A stretch of 64,000 nt of DNA from Verrucomicrobium sp. BvORR106 (lineage in GTDB: Bacteria; Verrucomicrobiota; Verrucomicrobiia; Verrucomicrobiales; Verrucomicrobiaceae), in contig NZ_BATR01000181.1 of the NCBI RefSeq assembly GCF_000739655.1, positions 186,001-250,000 of the forward strand, read 5' to 3'. Each line of letters begins with the position of its first letter. The first letter of the stretch is position 1. The translations under genes and the position numbers were made by a program. A model generated the notes under the pieces. That model was not told the origin of the DNA. It saw only the letters and a program-made list of their open reading frames with translations, and did no database searches. Of the stretch, positions 1-12,159 are shown one piece after another.

Positions 1-1245
1 GAAGCCATCGTTGCCCTCATTCAAACGCCCCCGGCTTCCGGAGTCGAAGCGGTGGCCCGGGATTTTTCCACCCCCCACATGGCCCGGCGGGTGGGCTGGC
101 TGCTCCAGAGTCTAGCCACCCAGGCCGCCTCGCCCGCAGGCGAGGGCATCCTCTTTGTCACCAACAACCTCTCCACCGGCGGCGCTCAATCCTCCCTGCG
201 TCGTCTGGCTCTGTCGCTACAGGCACAAGGCATCCCCGTCACGCTTGCCCTCCTCCAGGAGTATCCTGAGCATCCCACCCCGGGCCGCACCGCCCTGGAG
301 CAGGCGGGTATTCCCTTCATCGTGCCGCCCCCTGCGGGCACCGTTGATCCCGCCATCGCAGTACGGCAGATCCTGGACCACATGGCCCCCACCCCGTCGG
401 CCACCATCGTGTTCTGGAATGCCATCCCGGTTCACAAGATCCTCCTGGCCGATGCCGTCTGGTCCGCCCGCATCTTTGATGTGAGCCCGGGTGAGATGTA
501 CTTCGCCTCCCTGGATCGCTATTTCCTCAATCCCCGCCCCGCCTTGCCCGTTCGTACCGCCCGGGATTATGGTCAGCGGCTCAGTGGAGTCATCGTCAAA
601 TACCACGACGAGGCTGAGCGGGCAAAGGAGCTCCTGGGAGCGCCCACCTATGTGGTGCCGAATGGAGTCCTCCTGCCCGAGCCCTTGCCACTCCGTCCTC
701 CAGCCCCTGCGCCATTCGTATTCGGCACGGCTGCACGTCTCAGCCCGCAGAAACGGCTCGGCGACCTGCTGGAAGCCTTCCGCATCGCCTTGCCCGAGTT
801 GCCCAAATGTGAACTCCACATCGCGGGTGGCCCTGAGCACGATGGCGCGGAGCATGTGGCAGAACTGCACCGGCTCGCAGAAGGCCTACCCGTCATCTGG
901 TGCGGAGAGCTGACCGACCTTCGGCCGTTCCACGCCAGTCTGGATGCCTTTGTCATGATCTCGGAACCCGCCGGATGCCCCAATGCCTCCTTGGAGGCCC
1001 TGGCCGCCGGGCTGCCCGTGGTGGCCACGGATTTCGGCGGAGCCCGGGAGCAGGTGATTCATGAGCAGACCGGCCTCCTGGTCCCGCCACGTGACGCGAC
1101 AGCTCTGGCCGCGGCCATGGTCCGGATGGCCGCTGACTCAGATCTCCGGGCCCGCTGCGCAGCGGGGGCACGGGCGCATATCGAGGCCGGATTCACCTTG
1201 GAGCGGATGCTGTTCGCCTATCGACGCGTGTTGCTGGAAGATTGA
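1..1245 (+). CDS. Glycosyltransferase family 4 (5' end outside window)
   Basis: The frame is open from base 1, so the gene is cut by the window edge; a GTG at 52 is only an internal codon. The visible 414 residues carry the GT-B fold signs of GT4 enzymes. The N-domain has a glycine-rich loop (NNLSTGGAQSSLRRLA) and the donor-side domain has GTAARLSPQKRLGDLLEAF. The C-terminal nucleotide-sugar segment EPAGCPN...SLEALAAGLPVVATD is followed by a GGAREQV loop. It probably transfers a sugar from a nucleotide donor to a surface glycan. Donor and acceptor cannot be read from sequence. Confidence 0.85.
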   Translation, partial: EAIVALIQTPPASGVEAVARDFSTPHMARRVGWLLQSLATQAASPAGEGILFVTNNLSTGGAQSSLRRLALSLQAQGIPVTLALLQEYPEHPTPGRTALEQAGIPFIVPPPAGTVDPAIAVRQILDHMAPTPSATIVFWNAIPVHKILLADAVWSARIFDVSPGEMYFASLDRYFLNPRPALPVRTARDYGQRLSGVIVKYHDEAERAKELLGAPTYVVPNGVLLPEPLPLRPPAPAPFVFGTAARLSPQKRLGDLLEAFRIALPELPKCELHIAGGPEHDGAEHVAELHRLAEGLPVIWCGELTDLRPFHASLDAFVMISEPAGCPNASLEALAAGLPVVATDFGGAREQVIHEQTGLLVPPRDATALAAAMVRMAADSDLRARCAAGARAHIEAGFTLERMLFAYRRVLLED

Positions 1246-1386
1246 AGAGGGATTCAGCCAAGCCATGTCTTTTCAGTTGCGTGAATTCCGTCCAATCTGC
1301 TTAAAAAAAGTCAGTTTCAGCCCCCAAGTCCGTTACCTGCCATCGTCTTTTCCTGAACTGATTCCCGGCTCATCCACCCAGTCACC

Positions 1387-2304
1387 ATGCAACGTCGCGA
1401 TTTCCTCTCCACCACCCTTGCCACCCTCGGTGCCAGCGCTCTTCCTGCCTTTGCCACCGGTCCTGTCAACCGCCCCGGCAAGTCGCGCCTGATGCTGGGT
1501 CTGGCCGCCTACTCCTTCCGTGAATACTTCAAGTGGATGCGGGGCAAGGAGCAGAAGCCCAAGGACGGCAAGCCACAGTGGGAAGTCTCCGACTTCATTG
1601 ACTACTGCGCCGATCAAAACGTCCCCGGTGCGGAACTGACCAGCTACTTCTTCCCCCCTGATGCTACGGCGGCCACCATGCTGGAGGTCAAGCGCCGCGC
1701 CTACCTCCGAGGCGTGAGCATCACCGGCACCGCCGTGGGCAACAATTTCGCCCTGGCCAAGGGCAAGGAACTGGATGACCAGATCGCCGATGTGAAGAAG
1801 TGGATCGACTTCGCCGCGATCCTCAATGCCCCACACATCCGCGTCTTCGCCGGCAATCCGAAGAAGGACATGAACTTCGACGAGGCGCTGGCGAATTGCA
1901 TCGCCGCCTATCAGGAGTGCCTCGACTACGCTGGTACCAAGGGCGTGTTCCTCGGCATCGAAAACCACCATGGGTTGGTGGCGGATCCCGCCAACCTCAT
2001 CAAGATCATCGAGTCCGTGAAGAGCCCCTGGGCGGGCGTCAACTACGACAGCGGCAACTTCAACACCGAGGACCCGTACGGCGACCTTGAGAAGATCGCC
2101 CCCTACGCCATCAACGTGCAGCTCAAGATGCGAGTGAAACCCAAGGGCAATCCCGAGGGCACACCGAGCGACATCCCCCGGGTGCTGAAGATGCTGCGTG
2201 ATGCCAACTACCAAGGATGGTTCACCCTCGAGTTCGAAGAGAAGGAGGACCCCTTTGTGGCCGTGCCAAAGATTCTCAATGACCTCCGCCCCCTCCTGGG
2301 TTGA
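1387..2304 (+). CDS. Tat-exported sugar phosphate isomerase/epimerase-like TIM barrel protein
   Basis: A 305-residue protein that starts MQRRDFLSTTLATLGASALPAF, a typical twin-arginine signal (RRDFL), so export in folded form is likely. The rest resembles the xylose isomerase-like TIM barrel (AP endonuclease 2) superfamily. Candidate metal-ligand segments are FLGIENHHG near residue 195, NYDSGNF near 220 and the terminal FTLEFEEKEDP. Family members isomerise or epimerise sugars or inositol derivatives. The substrate is unknown. The MFS gene starts 89 bases downstream on the same strand, which may mean a joint sugar-use unit. Confidence 0.8.
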   Translation: MQRRDFLSTTLATLGASALPAFATGPVNRPGKSRLMLGLAAYSFREYFKWMRGKEQKPKDGKPQWEVSDFIDYCADQNVPGAELTSYFFPPDATAATMLEVKRRAYLRGVSITGTAVGNNFALAKGKELDDQIADVKKWIDFAAILNAPHIRVFAGNPKKDMNFDEALANCIAAYQECLDYAGTKGVFLGIENHHGLVADPANLIKIIESVKSPWAGVNYDSGNFNTEDPYGDLEKIAPYAINVQLKMRVKPKGNPEGTPSDIPRVLKMLRDANYQGWFTLEFEEKEDPFVAVPKILNDLRPLLG

Positions 2305-2393
2305 GTGACTGGTAGTATGTCCATTTTGCTGCCGGGGTACGGTTAAACGAGACCCCGGCCGCCCCCTCCCCACCACAGATCAACCTCCCCTCC

Positions 2394-3842
2394 ATGTCCA
2401 CAGCTCCCAAGCTCACCACCACCCAATGGCTCATCTGCTTCATCGCAGCCTTGGGCTTTGCCTTCGATATCTACGAACTGCTGATGCTGCCCCTCATCGT
2501 GGGCCCGGCATTGCAGGAGCTGATCGGGGCCGCTCCCGGCACCCCTCTGTTCAATGCGTGGGTGGGTAAGCTGTTCTACATTCCGGCCATTGCCGGCGGT
2601 ATCTTCGGGCTGTTGGGAGGCTATCTGACGGACCGGCTCGGTCGGCGGCGGGTGCTCACCTGGAGCATTCTGCTCTATGCGTTCTCAGCCTTTGCCGCAG
2701 GCTATTCCACCAGTGTGGAGATGCTGCTCGTCTTCCGCTGCCTGGTCTTCGTCGGAGTCTGCGTGGAGTTTGTCGCCGCAGTTGCGTGGCTCGCTGAGCT
2801 CTTCCCGGATCCGAAGCAGCGTGAAAAAGTGCTCGGCTACACCCAGGCCTTCTCCTCCATCGGTGGTCTTCTCGTCGCCGTCGCCAACGGGCTCTGCATC
2901 AAGTACTCCGCCAGCTTCCCGGCCATTCATTTCCCGGAGTTCCTCAGTGGGCTTTCAGGCGGCCATGTGGTGGGTGATGAGCACGCCGCCTGGCGCTACA
3001 CGTTGATGTCGGGCCTGATTCCCGCCATCCCGTTGATCCTCATCCGCCCCTTCCTGCCCGAGTCCCCTGCCTGGTCGAAGAAGAAGGCCGAAGGCACGCT
3101 GAAGCGCCCGAGCATTGGCGAACTGTTCACCCCGGAACTTCGTCGCACCACCTTGGTCACCACCGCCATGTTCGCCATGGCCTACGGTGCCGCATTCGGT
3201 GCCATCCAGCACATTCCCCGCATCATCCCCGGTCTTGCGGAAGTGAAGGAGGCCTCCAAAACAGCCTCCGAGGCAGCAGCCAAGGCCAATGAAGGCAAAC
3301 CCGCCGACGTGATCAAGAAGGCTTCGATTGGTGCCGGTAAGAAGGCTGAGCAGGCCATTGCTGCCAACACCACCAAGGTTCAGGAAGTGGGCGGCCTTGT
3401 CGGCCGGTTCCTCCTCGCGGCCCTCGCCGTGGTCATTGTCAGTCGCCAGAAGCTGCTGCGATTGTTCATCGCCCCTGGTTTGCTGATCATGCCCATCGTC
3501 TTCGCCTACTGCGCGGTGACCGGCTTGATACCGTTGCAGATCGGCATCTTCTTCGCCGGCCTGCTCACCGTCGGCCAGTTCAGCTTCTGGGGGAACTACC
3601 TGCCCCGCGTGTATCCGGTCCACTTGCGTGGCACCGGGGAGAGCTTCGCGGCCAACATCGGCGGTCGCTTGATCGGCACGTCCTTTGCCTGGATCACCAC
3701 CACACTGGCCACCACCTCTGACGTGGCCGCCGCCCCTACCAAGCTCGCCTACACTGCTGCGGCCATCGGTCTGGGCGTCTATGTAGTCGGATTTGCCCTC
3801 TCGTTCTTCCTGCCAGAGCCCAAGGAGGAACTGCCAGAGTAA
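2394..3842 (+). CDS. MFS transporter with an extra hydrophilic Ala/Lys insert
   Basis: A 482-residue integral membrane protein of the major facilitator superfamily. The loop 2-3 signature GGYLTDRLGRRRVL lies near residues 75-90, and PESPAWSKKK follows the sixth helix, as in sugar/organic acid (sugar porter or SHS-like) members. Unusual is a polar, alanine/lysine-rich stretch at about residues 280-332 between predicted helices 7 and 8. It reads like a soluble helix and is not part of the usual fold. The substrate is not predictable. A strong terminator follows at 3861-3896. Confidence 0.85.
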   Translation: MSTAPKLTTTQWLICFIAALGFAFDIYELLMLPLIVGPALQELIGAAPGTPLFNAWVGKLFYIPAIAGGIFGLLGGYLTDRLGRRRVLTWSILLYAFSAFAAGYSTSVEMLLVFRCLVFVGVCVEFVAAVAWLAELFPDPKQREKVLGYTQAFSSIGGLLVAVANGLCIKYSASFPAIHFPEFLSGLSGGHVVGDEHAAWRYTLMSGLIPAIPLILIRPFLPESPAWSKKKAEGTLKRPSIGELFTPELRRTTLVTTAMFAMAYGAAFGAIQHIPRIIPGLAEVKEASKTASEAAAKANEGKPADVIKKASIGAGKKAEQAIAANTTKVQEVGGLVGRFLLAALAVVIVSRQKLLRLFIAPGLLIMPIVFAYCAVTGLIPLQIGIFFAGLLTVGQFSFWGNYLPRVYPVHLRGTGESFAANIGGRLIGTSFAWITTTLATTSDVAAAPTKLAYTAAAIGLGVYVVGFALSFFLPEPKEELPE

Positions 3843-3860
3843 CATCCCTTGCTTGAAGAG

Positions 3861-3896
3861 CGGCCGGACCCTTCATCGGGGTCCGGCCGTTTTTTT
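3861..3896 (+). terminator. Rho-independent terminator after the MFS gene
   Basis: An 11-bp perfect stem (CGGCCGGACCC paired with GGGTCCGGCCG) with a 7-base loop is followed by seven T residues. It lies 19 bases after the MFS stop codon. Confidence 0.92.
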
Positions 3897-3922
3897 GTGC
3901 CCTCAACCAGGAGGCAATCCGC

Positions 3923-4540
3923 TCAGTCCAAGTTGTCGTCGAGCGGTGCGGGAAGGTTCATCTCATGAAGAGCCAGGGCTGCGATCGTCCGGACAGGATA
4001 GTACTTTCCAGGGTGAATCCCACAGGCGTCGTTCCGCACGAATCGGGCGTCGCCCAGCGCGTCAGTGAAGTACTCGCCCGACTCAACGTCATGCAGGCGG
4101 CGCAATACCCGGGCCGCACAGATGCGCACCGCGGGATACTCGGACAGCACCATCAGCACCCCCACCGGTCGGAGAGATTCACGATCCCCCAGCCCCAACA
4201 TCAGCACCTGAAGCATTTCAGCGTATTCGGTCGTATCACTCCGATCCAGGCGCCGTCGAATCACTTCCAGCACCGGCTCTTCATCCGCCAAAAGCGCCAG
4301 CTCAGTCAGGATCTTCCCACGGGCCATTTCCGTCGGCTGGGCGGTGGTGGAGAAGACATACTCATTCGTAACAGAACGCGGATTGCATTCCGCCTTCAGC
4401 CGCTCCAGCACCGCCAGGGTCTTCTCAGCGCGGGAATGCGCCTGCGGACCAGCCTGAAAGCGCAGCATCAAGACGGGTGCTGAAGTCAGCACCGCACCAA
4501 AGAAAACTGCCGCCCAAGGCCGAAGAACACTGGATTTCAT
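3923..4540 (-). CDS. HEAT-like repeat protein with N-terminal membrane anchor or signal
   Basis: A 205-residue protein with a hydrophobic N-terminus (residues 7-28, VLRPWAAVFFGAVLTSAPVLML), consistent with a signal or anchor. The rest is helical, with leucine/alanine-rich repeats such as MARGKILTELALLADEEPVLEVIRRRL and YPAVRICAARVLRRLHDVESG, which resemble HEAT/PBS repeats. No enzymatic motif is visible. It is convergent with the MFS gene. The function is unknown; HEAT-like domains usually mediate protein contacts. Confidence 0.6.
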   Translation of the reverse strand: MKSSVLRPWAAVFFGAVLTSAPVLMLRFQAGPQAHSRAEKTLAVLERLKAECNPRSVTNEYVFSTTAQPTEMARGKILTELALLADEEPVLEVIRRRLDRSDTTEYAEMLQVLMLGLGDRESLRPVGVLMVLSEYPAVRICAARVLRRLHDVESGEYFTDALGDARFVRNDACGIHPGKYYPVRTIAALALHEMNLPAPLDDNLD

Positions 4541-4593
4541 AAGCCCCCTAACGTTCCTGCCAGTCTTGTCTTAGACTTCGCCCGCTACGCCCA

Positions 4594-6684
4594 TCACGGC
4601 TGCCTTTCCGCCTTCAGCCGGGCACAAATGGGACCGGCCCCAAAATCACGGACGAATCGATCCAAGGTGAACCGGGACTTGTCCATCTTGCGCAGATAGT
4701 CATGCGCCGCCAACACCTGCCTCACGCTCGACGCCTTCCAATTCGCCTCCGCCATGGAGCTGTAGTAGAGCGGGTAGTCAGGGCCCAGATACTCCACCAC
4801 GCCAGAATTCCAGTTGATCAATAGCGGTGCCGAGCGGGCAATGCACTCCAGCACCACGTTGTTGGCGGCGGCCTCGATGACCTCAGTCATGGCCACACAA
4901 CCCGTGAGCAGCTCATCGTACGCACCCGCCTCCAGGTAGCCCAGTCGCTCCACACTGCCATTTTCCTCGACCCCGGCGATGGGCTCGGACTGCTTGGCCA
5001 GCCATAGCTTGCGGACCCCGAGGCATTGCAGTTCCTGAATGGCCTGCACCCGACGAATCCACCGGCCCAGAAACACGATGCGCCGATCTGCCAGCCAGTT
5101 GTCTGGGGACCATTGCGGCACATCAAACACCGTGGGATGCCACACCCGCTCCACGGGGACACCGATGTCAGACTCGTCCAGAAACTGCTTCTGATAGTCA
5201 GTCAGCACATAGAGCCCTCTGCAGGACTTCAAAGCCCCCGATTTCTCCAACGCACCCTTCAGATCGAAGAGTCCCACGCAGGGGTCGAAAGACGCGAAGG
5301 GTTGATGAAACACACCGACCCAGGCATCAGGAAACGACTCTCCCGCCATCAGATGCCAGTCCACGCCGCTCAACAGCGCCACCGGACCCCCGCCATAGGC
5401 GGCATCCAGAGCCTCCATCACCTCCCCCCACTCGTGCCGCAGGCCAAAGGCGAATCTGCCGACAAGCCGAACCAGCCCCGCTTGCCCACCCTGTCCTGTG
5501 GTTGGCTTTTCGCTGCTGGCCGACTCTGTTGGGGCAGAGACCGCAGTCAGAGCCTGATTGCGCTCCCGATAGTGTTTGAGGAGCAGGTGCGGATGCCTCA
5601 CGCATTTGGCCCCGGCATAGATGATTCGTCGGACTCTGTTCCAATCCGAAGGTTCGGCCAGCAGATGAGTATCCAGATCCAGCGGGATATTCTTGATCCA
5701 GTTCCGATAGAAGATGCTGGAGGTGGTCACCTGCCCGGCACGCAGTTCCACCGCCTCGTTGACCAGCCAGTCCCCCTGCCCAGTTTCCGCATGGAAAGGG
5801 TGGAAGACCAAGTCAGCGTCCTCCTTTATGGCAAACGCCACCAGTTGGGCGATCCGATCCGGGAGATACTCGTCATCGTCATCCAAATGGGTGACGAAGT
5901 CTCCCGTGGCAAGTTCCAGGGCGACATTCACGGGGCGACTCCCGGAGACCCGCCAGCGCCGGTCGGCATCATCCAGCGGCTGTGGGGCACGTTCGATTTC
6001 ATGAATCTGCACGCGACTGTCCCCCAGAGCCCGCACGGCTGCGACCGTCGCGTCAGTGCACCCATCTGCCACCACGATGACTTCTAGATTGCGGTAGCTC
6101 TGGTTCAACACGGAGGCCAGTGAGCGTTGCATGAGCAAGTCCACCCGGTTGTGGGTGGCGATGCAGACCGTCACCAGGGGTTCCGCAGGATGCGGGGCTT
6201 CACGACGCAATGACTGGAGCCGCTTCCAGTCATCCGCCGGCAATTCGGTCTTGGATTTGAGCAGGTCCACGCTGGCTGTCAGAGCGGCCAGGGCACTTTC
6301 CAGTTCTTGAACACGATGCAAAAGTTTCCTGCCTGTGACATCCTGAACCTCACCCCCCAGAAATACCTGATCCACCCAGACATCACCCAAGAGAAACTGC
6401 AGACACAAGTTTTGTTGCACCGGCAGCCCCCGGATCAGACCGCGGAACCCGGAGATGTGGGGATACGGTTTGATCGCCCGCTGAACATCAGGACGCGGCA
6501 CCAGTTCGAGCGGCTGGTCCGGGAGGTCCTTCACCCGAACCGCCTGTAGGGGGACATTTCCGGCCACCCAGCCGGAGACGGGAAACACCTGCGAGACAGG
6601 CGAGCGCGTAGGGTAGTCGAGATGAAACAGAGGACGTGCGCCCGATTTTGTCTTGGTCACTGGAGGGGATTTTTCTTCAGGCAT
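4594..6684 (-). CDS. Two-module glycosyltransferase (GT2 plus GT-B-like C-terminus)
   Basis: About 696 residues in three parts. The N-terminal ~130 residues form an unrecognised beta-rich region. Next comes a clear GT-A/GT2 module with VTVCIATHNRVDLLMQRSL, VIVVADGCTDAT and the metal-binding THLDDDDEYLPDRI near residue 265. A C-terminal ~280 residues look GT-B-like (IVFLGRWIRRVQAI, ECIARSAPLLINW). Such fusions build surface polysaccharide or modify glycoproteins. The ATG at 6684 is preferred over a TTG at 6726, but neither has a good ribosome-binding site. It lies 54 bases from the preceding minus-strand frame. Confidence 0.75.
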   Translation of the reverse strand: MPEEKSPPVTKTKSGARPLFHLDYPTRSPVSQVFPVSGWVAGNVPLQAVRVKDLPDQPLELVPRPDVQRAIKPYPHISGFRGLIRGLPVQQNLCLQFLLGDVWVDQVFLGGEVQDVTGRKLLHRVQELESALAALTASVDLLKSKTELPADDWKRLQSLRREAPHPAEPLVTVCIATHNRVDLLMQRSLASVLNQSYRNLEVIVVADGCTDATVAAVRALGDSRVQIHEIERAPQPLDDADRRWRVSGSRPVNVALELATGDFVTHLDDDDEYLPDRIAQLVAFAIKEDADLVFHPFHAETGQGDWLVNEAVELRAGQVTTSSIFYRNWIKNIPLDLDTHLLAEPSDWNRVRRIIYAGAKCVRHPHLLLKHYRERNQALTAVSAPTESASSEKPTTGQGGQAGLVRLVGRFAFGLRHEWGEVMEALDAAYGGGPVALLSGVDWHLMAGESFPDAWVGVFHQPFASFDPCVGLFDLKGALEKSGALKSCRGLYVLTDYQKQFLDESDIGVPVERVWHPTVFDVPQWSPDNWLADRRIVFLGRWIRRVQAIQELQCLGVRKLWLAKQSEPIAGVEENGSVERLGYLEAGAYDELLTGCVAMTEVIEAAANNVVLECIARSAPLLINWNSGVVEYLGPDYPLYYSSMAEANWKASSVRQVLAAHDYLRKMDKSRFTLDRFVRDFGAGPICARLKAERQP

Positions 6685-6726
6685 GTTGAGGGACCGGACA
6701 AGAGAGAAGGAACTGCCTTCCGTCAA

Positions 6727-7183
6727 GATCGGGATGGCAACCTTGGACGCAACTCTCTGACGTCATAGACGACAAGGAGCCAACGCGACCGCAGGCAAGC
6801 CGACGGCTGGTGCCTATGCGCGCTCCCACCGGTCATTCGTAGCCATCCGCCCAGCCCAATGTAGCTGACGACGTGAGGAGACACTAACTTCCCGGTCTAT
6901 GGCATATCCCGCCGATAAGACACTCGTCCGCCCAACGCTCCATCTGCCGACAACGTCAGTCGCACTTCCCCTGACGCCATAGACGGTCACGTCGAGCTTC
7001 GTTGCTTGCACGCCCCTCCCACTCCGCTCTCACGCGGGGCCGGAGCCCCCGCCTCCTTTACTCCGCGGCCAAGTCACCCTGGGGTTTGTTCACGGGTACA
7101 GGAGGCGGGAGGGCCCAGCCCAGCCCAGTCGCCGCGCTCTTGACGCCCAGCCACCATGCTGCCTCCTCCCTCCATGAAATGCA
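6727..7183. other. Gene-free region with a recurring CATAGAC word
   Basis: No convincing coding frame was found. The word CATAGAC occurs near 6763 and 6977 on the plus strand and, in inverse orientation, near 6896. Each copy sits in a similar GYCATAGACSG context. The rest is G/C-rich sequence downstream of the GH76 gene. No terminator with a T run was seen. Confidence 0.4.
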
Positions 7184-8419
7184 TCACCGCATCTGCAACG
7201 CTCCCGCCTGCAAGGCAATCAAACCCGAGAGCTGCGTGTTGAAGTTCGTCTCCCGGTTCTTGCCTTGCGGTCCCCAATCCGCAGGATAAAAACCATTTCG
7301 CAACAGGTCTGGCTGGAGCAAAGCGCCTCTGGTCGGTGACAGCACCCGGTCCAGCCGATCCACCACCCCCGCGTGGCGCCCGTCTGCGCTCAGAGCCGTC
7401 CGCGTCTGCGCCAGATAGCGCACAAAGATGCCCTTGAACAGGCAGCCATCCCAGCCAGACGTGCCGAGTTTCTCCAGCACAACGCCAGTTTCGTCCGCGA
7501 AACCCGCCTGATTCAGCACCACTTCAGCAACTTCAGCGGCGTGATCCAGGGCTTTCTTGTCACCAGTCAGGGCAGCCAAGGCCACCCATCCTCCCATGTA
7601 GGCACCTTGGTTGTAGCTCCACCAGTCGCCCTGGTGTCCCGGGGCATCCACCACGCCGCGCCCATCAAACACGCGCTTCTCCTTGAGCCACGCACCTGCC
7701 TGCTCCGCAGCTTCGCGATAACCCCCGTCAGAGACTACCACCGCCAGCCGTGCGGACAGTATGAGGTAAAGGCTGTTGGTGATGGAATTGGGCTTCTGCT
7801 TGCCCGCCTCCTCACACCAGATGACGCCACCCTGCAGATCTGGCCGCCAGTTATGCTTCATGTGTGCCTGAATGGCCCGGGCTGTGTCCAGATATTTGGT
7901 CTCACCCGTCCTCTCGTGCATCTTCAGCCATGCGATTCCCCACCAGGCAGAATCGTCCAGGTACTCGTTGCGAAACTCTGTGTGTTTAGAGGGTCGGGCC
8001 ATCCGTCTCTCCAGCGTCGCTTGATCTGCATCATTCCAATCGCCCTTGGCCTTAAGTGACTCCGCCACTCTCGGCCATCGTTTCACAGGGTCACGGTGGA
8101 GATCGTGCAGCGTCTCCAGCCTGGCATCGTCATCATTGACCTTGCGCTGGTTCATCCGGTCCACCAGCAGTTCCACTAGATTGGCCGCCGACCACCAGGG
8201 GGCGTTCACCCGCCCTTCCCAATGCGCCCGCAGCTGATCCCCTTCACGGTCCAGCCAGATGCCCGCAGGTTCACACCAATAACGTTCATCAAGCCGCTTG
8301 AGCCCGGAGCCCACCGGATCATGCTCAGGCGACATCCCGGGCAGTCCGCGGGCGGCTCCGATGCAGGCAGTGGCGGCTTGTAAAAAACGACGTCGGGTGG
8401 GGCGGAAGAACTGGGTCAT
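7184..8419 (-). CDS. Tat-exported glycoside hydrolase family 76 protein
   Basis: A 411-residue protein with a twin-arginine type signal (RPTRRRFLQAATACIG). The (alpha/alpha)6-type body has EYLDDSAWWGIAWLKM, matching the adjacent-aspartate motif of GH76 endo-alpha-1,6-mannanases. Further helix-pair motifs are WCEEAGKQKPNSITNSLYL and WWSYNQGAYMGG. It probably cuts alpha-mannan-like glycans outside the cytoplasm. The ATG at 8419 is chosen because it overlaps the Nudix stop as ATGA and gives a clean Tat signal, suggesting translational coupling. It ends the gcv-containing gene row. Confidence 0.8.
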   Translation of the reverse strand: MTQFFRPTRRRFLQAATACIGAARGLPGMSPEHDPVGSGLKRLDERYWCEPAGIWLDREGDQLRAHWEGRVNAPWWSAANLVELLVDRMNQRKVNDDDARLETLHDLHRDPVKRWPRVAESLKAKGDWNDADQATLERRMARPSKHTEFRNEYLDDSAWWGIAWLKMHERTGETKYLDTARAIQAHMKHNWRPDLQGGVIWCEEAGKQKPNSITNSLYLILSARLAVVVSDGGYREAAEQAGAWLKEKRVFDGRGVVDAPGHQGDWWSYNQGAYMGGWVALAALTGDKKALDHAAEVAEVVLNQAGFADETGVVLEKLGTSGWDGCLFKGIFVRYLAQTRTALSADGRHAGVVDRLDRVLSPTRGALLQPDLLRNGFYPADWGPQGKNRETNFNTQLSGLIALQAGALQMR

Positions 8420-8899
8420 GGTGAGGCGTGATCGCCCCACTGCACCTCATGGGAGAGCATCTTGTCACCTTCAAAAACAAAGTGCCCCATGAAATTCTCA
8501 TCCCCCTGCAGCATACGATGGAGCCAGTGGCGGTCATCCGCCCACATCTCATCAAAGGGGATCTCGTCCACCGGGAACCAGAGAGGAGCAGCCTCCTCCG
8601 TCTCCGTGGCCTCACCTTCATAGTCGCTGCTCACAAATACGGCCACGTGCATGGCCAGCCCGTCCACGAACTGGAACCAGAGCTCACCTCGCTTGCGCAC
8701 ATCGTGGGCACGGATGTGCAACTCCTCCTCCGTCTCGCGGATGGCGCAGGCCAGCTCCGTCTCACCGGGGTCAAGCTTGCCGCCGGGCCCGTTGATCTTG
8801 CCTTTGCCAAAGCCGCGTTTCTTGCGAATGAGCAGCACCTTGCCGCCCTTCGAGATGAAGAGCAGCGTGGCGCGGACCGTGGGCTGCCAGGACGCCCAG

Positions 8900-8910
<11 letters not shown>
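8416..8910 (-). CDS. Nudix hydrolase, 8-oxo-dGTP diphosphatase-like
   Basis: A 164-residue protein with a full Nudix box (GKLDPGE, seven residues, RETEEEL). The surrounding [19 protein letters not shown] and [17 protein letters not shown] resemble MTH1-type oxidised-purine nucleotide hydrolases, so pool sanitation is a likely role. The start at 8910 has GGAAG six bases upstream and overlaps the end of gcvP by 11 bases. Its stop overlaps the GH76 start. It therefore looks co-transcribed with the glycine cleavage genes. The exact substrate is an inference. Confidence 0.85.
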
Positions 8911-11728
<2,818 letters not shown>

Positions 11729-11744
11729 TTCTTGGAGACTACAA

Positions 11745-12119
11745 TTACGCAATGTGCTGGCGATAGGACGCGGCATCCATGAGGGCACCGGTTTCGGCGG
11801 GATCTGCCACCTTAATCTTGCAGATCCAGCCCTTGTCATAGGGGTCGGTGTTCAGGAGGGAAGGATCCCCGCTGAGGGCCTCGTTGGCCTCCACGATTTC
11901 CCCGCTCACGGGCGAATAAATGTCGCTGGCCGCCTTCACCGACTCCACCACGGCGATGTGGTCACCGGCTTTCACGACCGCGCCCACCTTGGGCAGCTCC
12001 ACATAGACCACGTCAGTCAGTTCGTGCTGGGCGTGGTCGGTGATGCCCACCAATCCGGTGGCTGAATCAACCCATTCGTGCGATTCGCGGTAATGCAACT
12101 GGTCTGGAACAAGGCTCAT
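11745..12119 (-). CDS. gcvH: Glycine cleavage system H protein
   Basis: A 124-residue lipoyl-carrier protein. The lipoylated lysine is K62 in [16 protein letters not shown], and SHEWVD and [10 protein letters not shown] are standard GcvH segments. It shuttles the aminomethyl intermediate between GcvP, GcvT and the lipoamide dehydrogenase. It lies 40 bases after gcvT and 16 bases before gcvP in the order T-H-P. Length and motifs are normal. Confidence 0.97.
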   Translation of the reverse strand: MSLVPDQLHYRESHEWVDSATGLVGITDHAQHELTDVVYVELPKVGAVVKAGDHIAVVESVKAASDIYSPVSGEIVEANEALSGDPSLLNTDPYDKGWICKIKVADPAETGALMDAASYRQHIA

Positions 12120-12159
12120 AGGAAGAATGCGTTCGGTTGGTAGTAGAGAGGGGAAAAAT

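Noticed and set aside
2955-3845. 296-codon minus-strand frame across the MFS gene
   Set aside because: Antisense shadow of a clear transporter gene; composition is G/D/E/H-rich without a family.
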